64,000 bases of DNA, taken from contig QXEO01002091.1 of assembly GCA_007115705.1 (NCBI GenBank), positions 682,001-746,000 of the forward strand, read 5' to 3'. Each line of letters begins with the position of its first letter. Positions within the stretch are counted from its first letter, which is position 1. The stretch comes from Dactylis glomerata (lineage: Eukaryota; Streptophyta; Magnoliopsida; Poales; Poaceae). Below the pieces are notes generated by a model. It worked only from the letters and a program-made list of their open reading frames with translations. It had not been told where the DNA came from and did not search any database. Both the position numbers and the translations under genes were made by a program. Positions 53,885 to 64,000 of the stretch are shown piece after piece.

Positions 53885-56716
53885 GTGCTTGGAGCTCCTC
53901 CACATGGATCTCTTTGGACCTCCCACTTATGCAAGTCTTGGTGGCAAGTAGTATTGCTTGTTGATTGTCGATGACTATTCAAGATATACTTGGGTTTATT
54001 TCTTTGAGTTCAAGAGTGAGACCCAACAAACCGTCAAAGACTTTGCCACCGAAGTTGAGCGTCAATTCAATACCACCATATTGACTATAAGAAGTGACAA
54101 TGGCACCAAGTTCAAGAACTACTCCCTAAATGAGTTTCTTAGTGATGTGGGTATCAAACATCAATATTCCGCTGCATATACCCCGCAAAAAAATAGAGTT
54201 GCCAAGAGGAAGAACCGGACTCTTATGGATGCGGCAAGAACCATGTTGGTAGAGCTTAAGTCTCCATACAACTTTTGGGCCGAAGCTATTAATACCTCAT
54301 GCCATGCCACCAACCGGCTTTATCTCCGCAAGAACTTGAACAAGACTCCATATGAAATACTTATCAGGCGAAAGCCCAACATCACGTACTTCCGGGTATT
54401 TGGTTGTAAGTGCTTCTATCTCAAGAAAGGTGTTCGATTGTCAAAATTTGATTCTAAAGCTTTAGAGGGTATCTTTGTTGGTTACTCCTCGGACTCACAT
54501 TCCTATAGGATCTATAGCAAGTCCACCAGGCATGTTATAGAGACTTGTAATGTGAGGTTCGATGAAGATAATGGTTCCTTTGTGGGACAAAGTGGTGTTC
54601 GTGATGTAGGTGACGAAATTCCTCCCCAAGCCATAAGAAGAATGGGTGTCGGATTCTTCCGGCCCATTGAGGGACACCTTTTGGCCGAAGGAGAAGGACA
54701 ATGCTCTACACAAGTGGAGCCTTCACCTGCTGAACACCAATAGGGTATTGACCAAAGACAAGCTGCACTCCCTCAACCTGAAGATCACTCCATCGAGCAA
54801 TCTTGCCCGGAGTCTCTGGCCCCTGTGGTCCGGAGTCTCCGGCCTATACCGGAGTCTCCGGGTTTGGATACCGGAGTCTCTGGGGGTGATCAAGGCCCTG
54901 ATGAAGATCCATCTGATTTCTGTGGTTATGGGACACTTGATGATCAAGGCAATCCAACTGGTCAAGGCGAGGACCAGAACATCGATCATGAAGATGATCA
55001 AGTAGTCTCTCAAGAATCTCCTCTTGAGGCTCACACTCGCCGTGAGAAGAAGCTTGAGTCCATACTCCAACGAAGAAGCATATCCTTGGAAAATATTGTT
55101 GGGAGTGTTCGTAAAGGTGTCTCCACAAGGAGGCAACTTTCTAACTTTAGCTCTCATCATGCTTTTGTCTCTTGTGTAGAACCCAAGAAAGTTTATGAGG
55201 CGCTTGAGGATCCGGATTGGCTCAATGCCATGCATGAGGAACTCAACAACTTCGAGCGCAACAAAGTTTGGACTCTAGTAGAAAGACCCAAAGATTGCCG
55301 TAATGTCATTGGGACCAAGTGGATCTTCAAGAACAAGCAAGATGCAAATGGCATTGTCATTCGAAACAAGGCAAGATTGGTGGCCCAAGGTTTCTCCCAA
55401 GTCGAGGGTATTGACTTTGGTGAAACTTTCGCTCCCGTTGCTCGTCTTGAATCTATTCGCATCTTACTTGCATATGCATCCCATCATAACTTTAAACTTC
55501 AATAAATGGATGTTAAAAGTGCATTTCTTAATGGTCCCTTAAATGAATTGGTTTTTGTGAAGCAACCCCCGGGCTTCGAGAACCCTAAGTTTCCTAACCA
55601 CATTTACAAACTTGATAAGGCGCTCTATGGACTTAAACAAGCCCCACGTGCATGGTATGAGCACCTTAAAGAGTTGTTGGTTGATCGTGGTTTTGAAATT
55701 GGGGTAATCGATCCCACTCTTTTTACAAAGAAGGTCAATGGGGAGCTTTCATTTGCCAATTATATGTTGATGATATTATATTTGGTTCTACTAACAAAGC
55801 TTTCAATGATGAGTTTGCTAAGCTCATGACCGACAAGTTTGAGATGTCTATGATGGGGGAGTTGGAGTTCTTCCTTGGATTTGAAGTCAAACAATTGAAG
55901 GGAGGGACTATTGTGAACCAAGCCAAATATACCCAAGACATGCTCAAGAGGTTCGAGATGATCGGAGTCAAAGGTGCAAAGACTCCCATGCCAATAAAGG
56001 TTAATCTTGATCTCGATCCTAATGGTAAAGAAGTGGATCAAAAACTCTATAGATCTATGATTGGTTCCTTGCTTTACCTTTGCGCATCTAGACCGGACAT
56101 TATGTTAAGTGTGGGAGTTTATGCACGTTTTCAAGCCGCACCAAAGGAAAGCCACTTAGTGGCGGTCAAGAGAATCTTTCGATATTTAGTGAATACCCCT
56201 AACTTTGGTCTTTGGTACCCAAAGGGAGCAAGTTTTGATCTTATAGGTTACTCGGATTCAGATTGGGCGGGAGACAAATTGGAACAGAAATCAACCTCCG
56301 GGGCTTGCCAATTTCTTGGTAGGTCTTTGGTGTGTTGGTCATCTAAGAAACAAAATTGTGTGTCTCTCTCTACCACTGAAGCCGAATATGTAGCCGCGGC
56401 AAGTTGTTGTGCACAACTCTTATGGATGAGGCAAACTTTGAAAGATTACGGTGTCATTTTTGACAAAGTGCCTCTTTTATGTGACAATGAAAGTGCAATC
56501 AAGATCGCTCACAACCCGGTGCAACTCAACAAGACGAAGCATATTGAGATTCGTCATCATTTCATTTGGGATCATGTCAACCGTGGAGATATTGATCTAT
56601 CTTATGTTGGCACTAATGAGCAACTTGCCAATATATTCATGAAGCCTCTTGATGAAGCAAGATTCCGGGAATTGAGGCATGAACTAAATATCATTGATTC
56701 AAGCAATGTGGCTTGA
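53885..56716 (+). pseudogene. Copia integrase core, reverse transcriptase and RNase H
   Basis: Integrase resumes at LELLHMDLFGPP, with the first Asp in VDDYSRYTWVYF and the second in IRSDNGTKF. The catalytic Glu is Lys (VAKRKNRT instead of VxERKNRT). Stops lie at about 53949, 54741 and 55503. RT: WIFKNKQDANG, ARLVAQGFSQVEGIDFGETF, then after TAA MDVKSAFLNG, LYGLKQAPRAWYE, and a frameshift just before the YVDD site (55763). From there the frame is open to 56716: LYLCASRPDI, GYSDSDWAGD (RNase H), STTEAEYVAAASC, LCDNESAIKIA. Integrase-before-RT order defines Copia. It is inactive. Confidence 0.92.
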
Positions 56717-57825
56717 GCTAGGTGCATATACTCCCATACTCTAACGTGTGTTTTGTTCTAGATGTGGGCATGGAAATAGGGAGAGTGCGGTTCTAATTGA
56801 TTGGACTATCCCTCCCCCCATAATGCCAATAGTAAGCGTATTGTTCTATCTTGTCAATTATGACAATTTGAGCTTAATCGATGAGTCTAGGTTTTGGGCC
56901 CAAGATATATCTTCGCGGTGCCATGCCTATATACTCATACATGGTGGCCATTGGCCACCGACCTCCGTAGTGGAGGAGTTTCCCATTTGGTTTTATTTTC
57001 TTTATATTTTCTCTATGGGAACGTGCTCATGTTTGGTCTTATTTGGTTTTATTTGCTTGTTTGTAAACATGAGCATTTTGTACCACACAGTGTCAATTTA
57101 CTCCATACCAAGCCTATCTCATCCTTAACCTTGCTGAAAATCTCCAAATGGCATGTCCTTACACCATAAATGTTGACCTAGTCGAGGGGGGGCCGGAGAC
57201 TCCGGGGTTTATAGCTCGGAGACTCTGGTGGGCCGGAGACTCCGGGGTAAGTACCGGAGACTCCGGCCGGGCAGTTTCGAATCGCATACTTAGGGCACGG
57301 GGTGGGGAAGAATGGTTCATTCTTCCCCATGCACCCCCCCGTGCCTCCTCTCACTCCCATGCCGCCCTCCTTGCCTCAGATCGACGCCGGAGCCTCCCCA
57401 AGCTCCAGATTCCGTCGTGCCACCAGCAAATCATTTCCTTGGAGGTGTGGGATCAATCCCACCGATCAATTTGCGCCATAGACTCCGGTAAACTTGCTCT
57501 TCATCTCCTCCATCTAGTTCTCTCTAGATCTATGTGATGTGCATGTTTCCCTTAGTTTGAGATGGTGTAGTACCTTCTAGTGGTAGTCTATCATCCTCCT
57601 AGCAATTCTTTCGTGGATTTTGTCTCTCGATTTGATCCATGGGTCTCCTAGGCTCGGGCTCCTGGGTCCAACCGGAGACTCCGGCCCCTGTGGCCGGAGA
57701 CTCCGGCCTGGACGCAAAGTCTCCGGTTTTGGCCAGAGACTCCGGCCCAAGTCCCCGGAGACTCCGGCTAGATCAGCCCTGGGAGTATGATCTACAGCTG
57801 AGTTGCTTATTTTTGATTCAAGGAC
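56717..57825 (+). other. Spacer between pol and the third ORF, with palindromic repeats
   Basis: Contains CCGGAG.CTCCGG repeats at 57193-57265 and 57672-57770. A short open frame from 57334 (MHPPVPPLTPMPPSLPQI) is followed by a possible donor (CTCCG|GTAAAC near 57489); an acceptor (TTCACAG|GTGCAG) lies near 57864, so a spliced leader for the third ORF is possible. Confidence 0.45.
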
Positions 57826-59423
57826 ATGTCACCTCAACCTTGCTATCTTCCTTACTCATTCACAGGTGCAGGTGGCTCTCAGAAACCGGCCGCTCACAAC
57901 AAGGACAAGTTGGTGGTCAATCCCGCCACCGGGAACCTTGCTCAGAAGTCTATGATCGCTCAGCAAGCTAGAGATGCCAAGAAGCTCAAGACTAGGGTGG
58001 CTGAGGATGAACGTGCTGAGGCTGGTAAGAAGGCCAAGTTCCATAATCTTGTGACTTTGGAAGGGTTGTCTTCCTCAGAATATGTTGAGATGAGGAAGCG
58101 GAACATGTATGCTCTCCCGCGCAACTCTCGTGACCGTTGCTTTGTCCATAAAAAACAAGAGTTGATCATGAAGGAGTTATATGCTTCTCTCAAGAAGTAC
58201 CCGGTTTGCCCACAGACTGTCATGGATTTCTCTCATTTTGCAAAGTATAGTGCCTATTTCGCTGAGGCCATGTGGGTCTCTCGCAAGCTTGGGCTCCATC
58301 CTCTCATGAAGATTCAAGAGCCTTACAACATCACTTTGGTTCATCAGTTCTTTGCTACTCTTGTGTTTGGAGATGGTGAGGAGATCCCCATGACTTGGAT
58401 GACCGGAGAAGATATTTGCCACTCCAACTTCATGGACTTTGCCGCTCTCCTTGGTTATGAGTTTCGTGGAGCTACTACTCCTAGTGGCATAAGGATGCAT
58501 GTGGACGGTGAGTACTATGAGAAGAAGAAGCTTGCTCCTCTTTACACCAGGAATGATAAGAAGATTGTCATTGGAGGCACTCTTGGGCTATCTCAACGGT
58601 CCAACATTTTGCTTCGCATGTTCCGGGCCTCCATTGCCCCTCAAGCCGGTAACTTTGATGCTATTCGTGGGGCCTTAGTGAACCTCTTGGCCTATTCTCA
58701 TGAAGTTTATTGAAAAGGGAGACCGCACATGTTGAGCCACTTGATGTGATGGACTTCATTCATAAGGAAATCAATGACTGCATTGTCAACAAGAAGACTC
58801 CCCTTTATGCCCCGTTTGTCATGAAGCTCATTCGTGCTCAAGATCTCAACCATCCTCTTCACAAGGCCAACCTTGTAGATCACAAGGTTGTGAAGCTTCA
58901 ACGCAAGGCTCCCACCGGTCACTCCAAGGAACCATTTGCTCCAGTGAGAGGTGAAGATGATGATGCCTTTGCAGATAGGGTTTCAACCAGAAGGGGCCCA
59001 AGGATGAAGCATGCTAGCAATGCAAGCTCTAGCTCCAACAATGAGTTTGGGCAAGAATTCAAGAAGCTCAATTGGTTTCAAAGGAATGTGCTTTGCATGA
59101 ATGTGGACATCCGTCACAAGCAATATGAAAGCTACATCGCTCAAAAGCACATGAATGACAATCAACAAGCTCTTCACAAGGCGTTTTGGGCTTCTCGACC
59201 GGGCAATGTGGAATCACCTCATTCCTCTTCATCATCCAGCACTCACTCCTATGGCAAGTGGAGCAAGGGTCTGACTAATTGGCAAGCTTTTGAGGAGGTC
59301 ACCTCCGGCACCTCCAATGTGCCTCATGGCAAGAAGCCCATGGCTCCTGAAGATATTGAAGAAGGGGATGAGGACTTCAATGCCGGTTCCGAGGACGAGG
59401 CCGAGGATGAAGACGATGAGTGA
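57826..59423 (+). pseudogene. Third ORF of the Sirevirus-like element, one frameshift
   Basis: A 295-codon frame (57826-58713) and a following frame (58710-59423) together would make a protein of about 530 residues; one frame change at 58710 separates them. It begins with a Lys/Ala-rich segment (DKLVVNPATGNLAQKSMIAQ) and continues with MRKRNMYALPRNSRDR, TVMDFSHFAKYSAYFAEAM, LVHQFFATLVFGDGEEIPM and MTGEDICHSNFMDFAALLGY. It ends with a Ser-rich region (about 59220-59255) and an acidic tail (EDEAEDEDDE). Same strand as pol, between RNase H and the 3' LTR, where some Sireviruses have an envelope-like or other extra ORF. There is no signal peptide or clear membrane span, so it is not envelope-like. 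It may belong to the 'putative plant transposon protein' group. Confidence 0.6.
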
Positions 59424-59933
59424 TCTCATGGGCGTGTAGCATCACTCTTTTCCCTTTTTGGTGTCTCAATGCCAAAGGGGAACAAGTAGCTCTATTAGGA
59501 TGTCTTCGTGGGATTTGCCATGGGATGGGTTTTAATCATTTGGATTTGCTTTGGATTTGCTTTGGTCGAGACACAACTCCATGGACGTTCATGTTGTGTC
59601 TCATTTATCTTAGTGTTGAACTCTCGTTTGTGTGGTACGGTGTTATTGGGAGACTTAAGTTCCTTTATTGTTAGTAAGACTAATATTGGTGTCTATGTTA
59701 TCTTGTCTAGTCTTACTTCTATGCATGTTGTTAGTCTCATATTTTGTTACTTGCACTTGGTATAATTGTGAAATATATAGGAGGAGTGATGATATTTACT
59801 TGTGTGTACCCATATTCAAATTCAAATGTTGTTGTGCACACAAGTAGGGGGAGCTTTAGCTATATATTTTATTTTCTTGTGCTTATATCATGCAAATCCG
59901 TATGTTGTCATCAAATACCAAAAAGGGGGAGAT
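59424..59933 (+). other. 3' untranslated region and polypurine tract
   Basis: AT-rich sequence ending in AAAAAGGGGGAGAT (59919-59932) directly before the 3' LTR. Confidence 0.75.
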
Positions 59934-61274
59934 TGAAAGAGCATTTCCCTAACAAATGTATTTTGGTGTTTGTTAACAACATATGGTGAATTAACCATGC
60001 TTTTAAAGTTCTGCAGATTTTCTAGGTTGATTCAGGATCTCGCAGAGGTGCACCCCAAAAAGGAAGAAAAGATCGGAGCCCGTAGTCTAGTAGTGGGTTT
60101 AGGGCTTAATTGTCTTGTAGGGTGCTTCGCAAAGGTGGAAGTGGTGGAGAGGGTCTCCACGAAGTGCTGCTGTTGCATCTTCTAGGGCGGAGACTCTAGC
60201 CCTGCTGGCCGAAGACTCCGGTCTAGGGGTCTCGCCCTGGCAATCCTCCAAGTCGGACAAGTCAGATGCCCACCCGGAATCGAGCTGTAGACTTTGTGTC
60301 TCTGGCCGGAGACTCTGGGTCGGCAGGCTAAGGCCGGAGACTCCGGTCCCCAGGGGCCGGAGACTCCGGTCTGTCTGGCTGGATTCTTGATTGCTAGAGT
60401 CTCGGACGATTCAGACTCCACTCCCAAATTGGGCCGGAGACTTTTGTCTCTGGTCGGAGACTTCGGTGCTGGAGTCACTTAGGGCGAAGACTCCGGCCCT
60501 CCAAGCCGAAGACTCCGGCCCTAGTCGGCCAGCAACGGCTATATTTCATGGAGGACTATATAAAGCCTTCTTCTACCTCTAGAAGAGGCAGCGGCTTCCA
60601 CTCTCTCTCCTCCATTGTTGCTAAGCTTCAAAGCCCTAGATCTCTCTTCCTAGCCACTAGAACTCAAAGCCCTTTTGGGATTTGAGGGAGAAGACCTAGA
60701 TCTACACTATCACCAAGGCGATTTGATTTCCCCCCTCGTTTTGTTGAGGGGCTTGTAACTCTTGTGTTCATCGGATTCCTAGCCGGAAGAAGCCGTCCTC
60801 CAAGCTTAACTTTGTGTGTAAGAGCTTGGTGGGCCTATTGGGAGCCTCCAATTGAGTTGTGGAGCTCGCCCCAATACTTTGTGTAAAGGTCTCGTGCCGC
60901 CTTCAAGGGCATCGCTTAGTGGAGCATGAACTCGCCTTTGTGGCTTGTTCACCGGAGAATAGGGTGAGCCTTTGTGGCGTTGGTGGCCTTTGTGGTACCA
61001 CACCTCTCCAACGTAGACGTACTTCCCGTAACAAGGAAGGAACTACGGGAATACATCCTTGTGTCTTCGTGTCTCCATTGCGGTTACCTCTATCCTTTAC
61101 TTGTACCTTTACTTATATTGTTATTGCTAGCTTGCTTGTCACTTTAGGTAAATTCACTTAGTAGCACATCTAGAGAATTTACCTTCTTGTCTAGCCTTAA
61201 CTTGAAAAGAAGTAAAAATTGGGTAGCTCCTATTCACCCCCCCCCCCCCTCTAGTCGCTCATACGATCCTTTCA
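59934..61274 (+). repeat. 3' LTR of the Sirevirus-like element
   Basis: 1,341 bp; palindrome cluster at about 60185-60520, TATA at 60557. Lacks one TTTGTGTCTCTGGCCGGAGAC unit that is doubled in the 5' LTR. Confidence 0.95.
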
Positions 61275-61401
61275 AAAGCCCACATCTCTCTTGCGGTGAA
61301 CTTGGACTTCCCCATGCTCCAATATTCTTCTTCGTCCCGGAAACACCTGCGGAGGAGGAGTGCTACTCGTGTGATGATGACGCCAGAAAAGAGTTGTGGC
61401 G
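61275..61401 (-). other. Host fragment right of the Sirevirus insertion
   Basis: Joins 36450 across the AAAGC duplication. It contains MGKSKFTAREMWA on the minus strand and, next to the LTR, a primer-site-like TTCTGGCGTCATC, which matches the Gypsy tRNA-Asp site only in its first bases. Confidence 0.4.
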
Positions 61402-62986
61402 TGTAGTTGACGTGGGAGCAGTAAGTCCTTGTGCGTGGTGATGACCAGCTCGTTGGGAACCCCAAGAGGAAGGTATGATGAGTGTAGCGGCAAGTTTTCC
61501 CTCAGTTAAGAAACCAAGGTTTATCGAACAGGAGAGGAGAGACGGTGACGACTGAAGGTGTTGTGGAACCTGCACACACACAAACAAATACTTTGTCCCC
61601 AACTTGCGATGAGGTTGTCAATCTCACCGGTTTGCTTGAAACAAAGGTTATGAGTGTATCGAGTGGAAAACAGTAAAGTATATGCGAGTAAAGTAAACAA
61701 TGCGGGAAAAGTAAATAGGTGATTGCAATATGATTAAAATAGGACCGGGGTCCACAGTTCACTAGTGGTGTCTCTCCATAGATAAAATAACATGCTGGGT
61801 AAACAAATTACAGTTGGGCAATTGATAGAATAAAGATAACGTGATATGTCAAGAAGATCACTATGAGATTTACTCTGGGCATTACAACAAAATACATAGA
61901 CCGCCATCCAACTGCATCTATGACTAATAATCCACCCCCGGGGATATCATCCGAACACCCTAGAAGTATTAAGTTGCGAACAACAGATAATTGCATTAAG
62001 CAAAGTGTGTAATGTAAACAAAGCATATGCCCTTGAGCATATGAATGTTGTTTTCTCCCTAGTAGCAACAGCACATCTACCACCTTAGAGGTTTCTGTCA
62101 CTCCCCCAGGTGAAATAGAGACATGAACCCACTATCGAGCATAAATACCCCCTCTTGGAGTCACTAGCAACTACTCGGCCAAGATAGCTACTAACAACGG
62201 AGAGCATGCAAGATCATAAACAACATAGAGATAACAAAAGATATAATTCAGTACAGCAACTTAATCATAAACACCAATATTCATCGGATCCCAACAAACC
62301 AACATCCTAGAATTACATAACGGTGATCTCAATCATGTAGGGCAGCTCATGAGATCTAAACATGAAGCACATGGTGGAGAAGACAACCATCTAGCTACTG
62401 CTATGGACCCATAGTCCAAGGTAGACTACTCACTCATCGCTCCGGAGGCAAGCATGGCGATGAAGGAGACCTCCGGTGGCGATTCCCCTCTCCGGCAGGG
62501 TGCCGGGAAGAGCTTCTGGACCCTCCCGATCTTCGGGTCGACGGCGGCGGCGGATCGCGATGTATTCTGGAAAACTGATCGGGCCTTAGGTTTTTCTCGT
62601 CGGGGGGTACTTATAGGCGAAGGGGCGATGTCAGAGGTAGAGCCAGGAGCTCTCACACAGGGGTGGCGCGGCCAGGGGCCAGGCCGCGCCGCCCCCTTGT
62701 GTGGGGCCCTGGTGGCCCCCCTCCGACACTTCTTCAGATCTGTGGAAGCTTCCGGGTAAAATATGACTTCAGGAACTTGTTTCGTCCAATTCCGAGAATA
62801 TTTCCTGTGTATCACTTCTGAAACACAAAAACAGCAGAAAACGGGAAACTGGCACTGTGGCACTTCGTTAATAGGTTAGTTCCGGAAAATGTATAAAAAT
62901 GCCACTAAGTGTAACGAAACAATAGGCAAATGGTGTAAAAACAAGCATGGAGCATCAAAAATTATAGATACGTTTGAGACGTATCA
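61402..62986 (-). mobile_element. LTR of a minus-strand Gypsy element (Sabrina/WHAM-like)
   Basis: On the minus strand it begins TGATACGTCTCAAACGTATC and ends GTCAACTACA, passing through CTTCCTCTTGGGGTTCCCAA, all typical of a very abundant Triticeae Gypsy LTR. 1,585 bp. A GC-rich promoter-proximal part lies at 62440-62760. A purine tract adjoins its right side and a degraded primer-site-like motif its left side. Family name is from memory of the terminal sequence. Confidence 0.75.
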
Positions 62987-64000
62987 AGCATCCCCAAGCT
63001 TAACTCCTGCTCGTCCTCGAGTAGGTAAGTGATAACAAAGAATAATTTTTGAGGTGACATGCACCTACACAATCTTGATCATATATGTAAGCATTGGTGA
63101 GCTGGGATCAATAGAACTTAAAACATGGGCATGAAAGATATAATCATGACAATAAGAACTTAGCAACCATGTTGTAAACATGTAAATGAACACAAACAAA
63201 AGGTCATGAAAATGAAACAATGAAAGTCAAACGTGTGTTCAAATCATAAGGAAAAACATACAAATGGTTTTCAGCTTGTCCTTCAAGAAGAGCAAAACAT
63301 AAATGCATAGGACACCTCAAAGTTTAAGAGGGCGACTAGATACAAATAATTTAAGAACAAGTGAAACCAACAATATGAGTCAATCAATGAACTTTGGGAC
63401 AATGCATATCACACTAAGAATGACAACTATGCTCTCTTAATGGTGCATAAAGAAAGAAGGTGGTGACTCAACATAAAAGTAAAAGAAGGGCCCTTCGCAG
63501 AGGGAAGCAGTGATTTAAACATGTGCTAGAGCTTTTCATTTGTAAAACAGAGAGATAAAACTTGATTTTGAGAGGTGGTTGTCTTTGTCAACGACTGGCA
63601 ATGGGGTTCTTACTATCTTCCATACAAAAATAAAGCAAGTTTTTGAGAGAGAGATTGGCACTCTTGTGCTCTTTTTATAAAACTTGGCACTCCTACCCAC
63701 CTTTTCCTTTCACATACCATGGCTAACCGATTCCATCGGGTGCCCACCAACATTCACATTCTTTGGAGGAGTGCCTTTTTTCTTTCTTTTTTCTCTTTTT
63801 TTTTCTTTTTTGGAATAAGCAATATGGAAGATAGCAAATCCGACCACTACGTCCCCATGAGATGAAAACAGTGTCACAAAACGAGAAGTATTTTGAAGGT
63901 TTTTGAAAGGTAGCACACGAAAATTTTACTTTGGAATGGCTTACAAATACCATGCATAGGAATTTATAGTGGACACAATGGCAAACTTGGCTTTTAGAAG
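62987..64000 (-). mobile_element. 3' internal region of a minus-strand Gypsy element, continuing off the window
   Basis: On the minus strand the sequence reaches the LTR through a conserved CGAGGACGAGCAGGAGTTAA stretch and AAGCTTGGGGATGCT, the usual polypurine tract of this family. The remaining 1 kb is non-coding, AT-rich and matches the 3' untranslated part of such elements in character. No ORF is supported. Confidence 0.65.

Larger units (their letters stand above)
36451..61274 (+). mobile_element. Sirevirus-like Copia retrotransposon, 24.8 kb including a nested LARD
   Basis: LTRs at 36451-37811 and 59934-61274, perfect target duplication AAAGC (36446-36450 and 61275-61279), tRNA-Met primer site, gag with CCHC knuckle, DSGA protease, integrase, RT, RNase H, a third ORF, and a G-rich purine tract before the 3' LTR. 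Gag-pol order (integrase before RT) makes it Copia; the long gag with coiled coil and the extra ORF suggest the Sirevirus/Maximus lineage. The LTRs differ at roughly 40-50 of 1,340 positions by eye plus a 20 bp duplication. Coding parts carry several stops. Confidence 0.9.

Noticed and set aside
57178..57360. Minus-strand frame with PGVSG repeats
   Set aside because: Caused by the CCGGAGACTCCGG palindromes, which read similarly on both strands.
1..64000. tRNA or rRNA genes
   Set aside because: Only tRNA-complementary primer sites (12-18 nt) were found; no cloverleaf or rRNA sequence was recognised.

Overview
The window is plant nuclear DNA, almost certainly from a Triticeae grass (wheat, Aegilops, barley or a close relative). 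No full-length host gene dominates. Most of the sequence is nested LTR retrotransposons typical of Triticeae, together with Stowaway and Tourist MITEs, Helitrons, Mutator-like and CACTA-like elements. Among them sit three small intron-bearing genes and a few gene fragments. There is no sign of bacterial, organellar or viral gene organisation, and I saw no tRNA, rRNA or CRISPR.

Layout. 1-4.3 kb: minus-strand Gypsy element (gag remnant, tRNA-Asp-like primer site, LTR) carrying a 1.8 kb solo Copia LTR with a perfect 5 bp target duplication. 4.6-6.3 kb: diverged relic of a LARD-type LTR. 6.66-8.21 kb: Mutator-like element holding a broken GATA zinc-finger gene piece. 9.2-11.6 kb: a spliced minus-strand DUF3615-like gene with two local tandem duplications. 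11.8-12.7 kb: a Harbinger-like element. 13.0-13.4 kb: a LINE fragment. 14.8-16.6 kb: small gene A. 17.7-28.5 kb: a decayed Gypsy element (Tat-like, with a second RNase H) into which a tiny non-autonomous LTR element inserted. That element was hit in its 3' LTR by a 4.2 kb Helitron, which contains a 0.7 kb Helitron, which contains a MITE. 29.7-30.9 kb: Mutator-like element. 31.9-33.7 kb: small gene B. 35.1-36.1 kb: CACTA-like element.

36,451-61,274 is one 24.8 kb insertion with perfect TSD AAAGC. It is a Sirevirus-like Copia element (gag, protease, integrase, RT, RNase H, and a third ORF before the 3' LTR) whose integrase gene is split by a 12.6 kb LARD-like element. The LARD has two nearly identical 4.7 kb LTRs around a 3.2 kb internal region and its own TSD AAGAG. 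Right of this, 61.4-63.0 kb is another minus-strand Gypsy LTR with internal sequence running to the window end.

Most striking points: (1) genes A and B share a duplicated promoter-side block and a 43-codon first exon that looks like a mitochondrial presequence, but splice to unrelated downstream exons; (2) the Sirevirus-like element carries a 13-bp palindrome, CCGGAG(A/T)CTCCGG, repeated in both LTRs, in gag, between integrase and RT, and before ORF3; (3) the LARD is very young by LTR identity and has an unrecognised 292-codon ORF; (4) the nesting order of at least five elements is readable from exact junctions. Comparisons were done by eye, so identities and ages are estimates.
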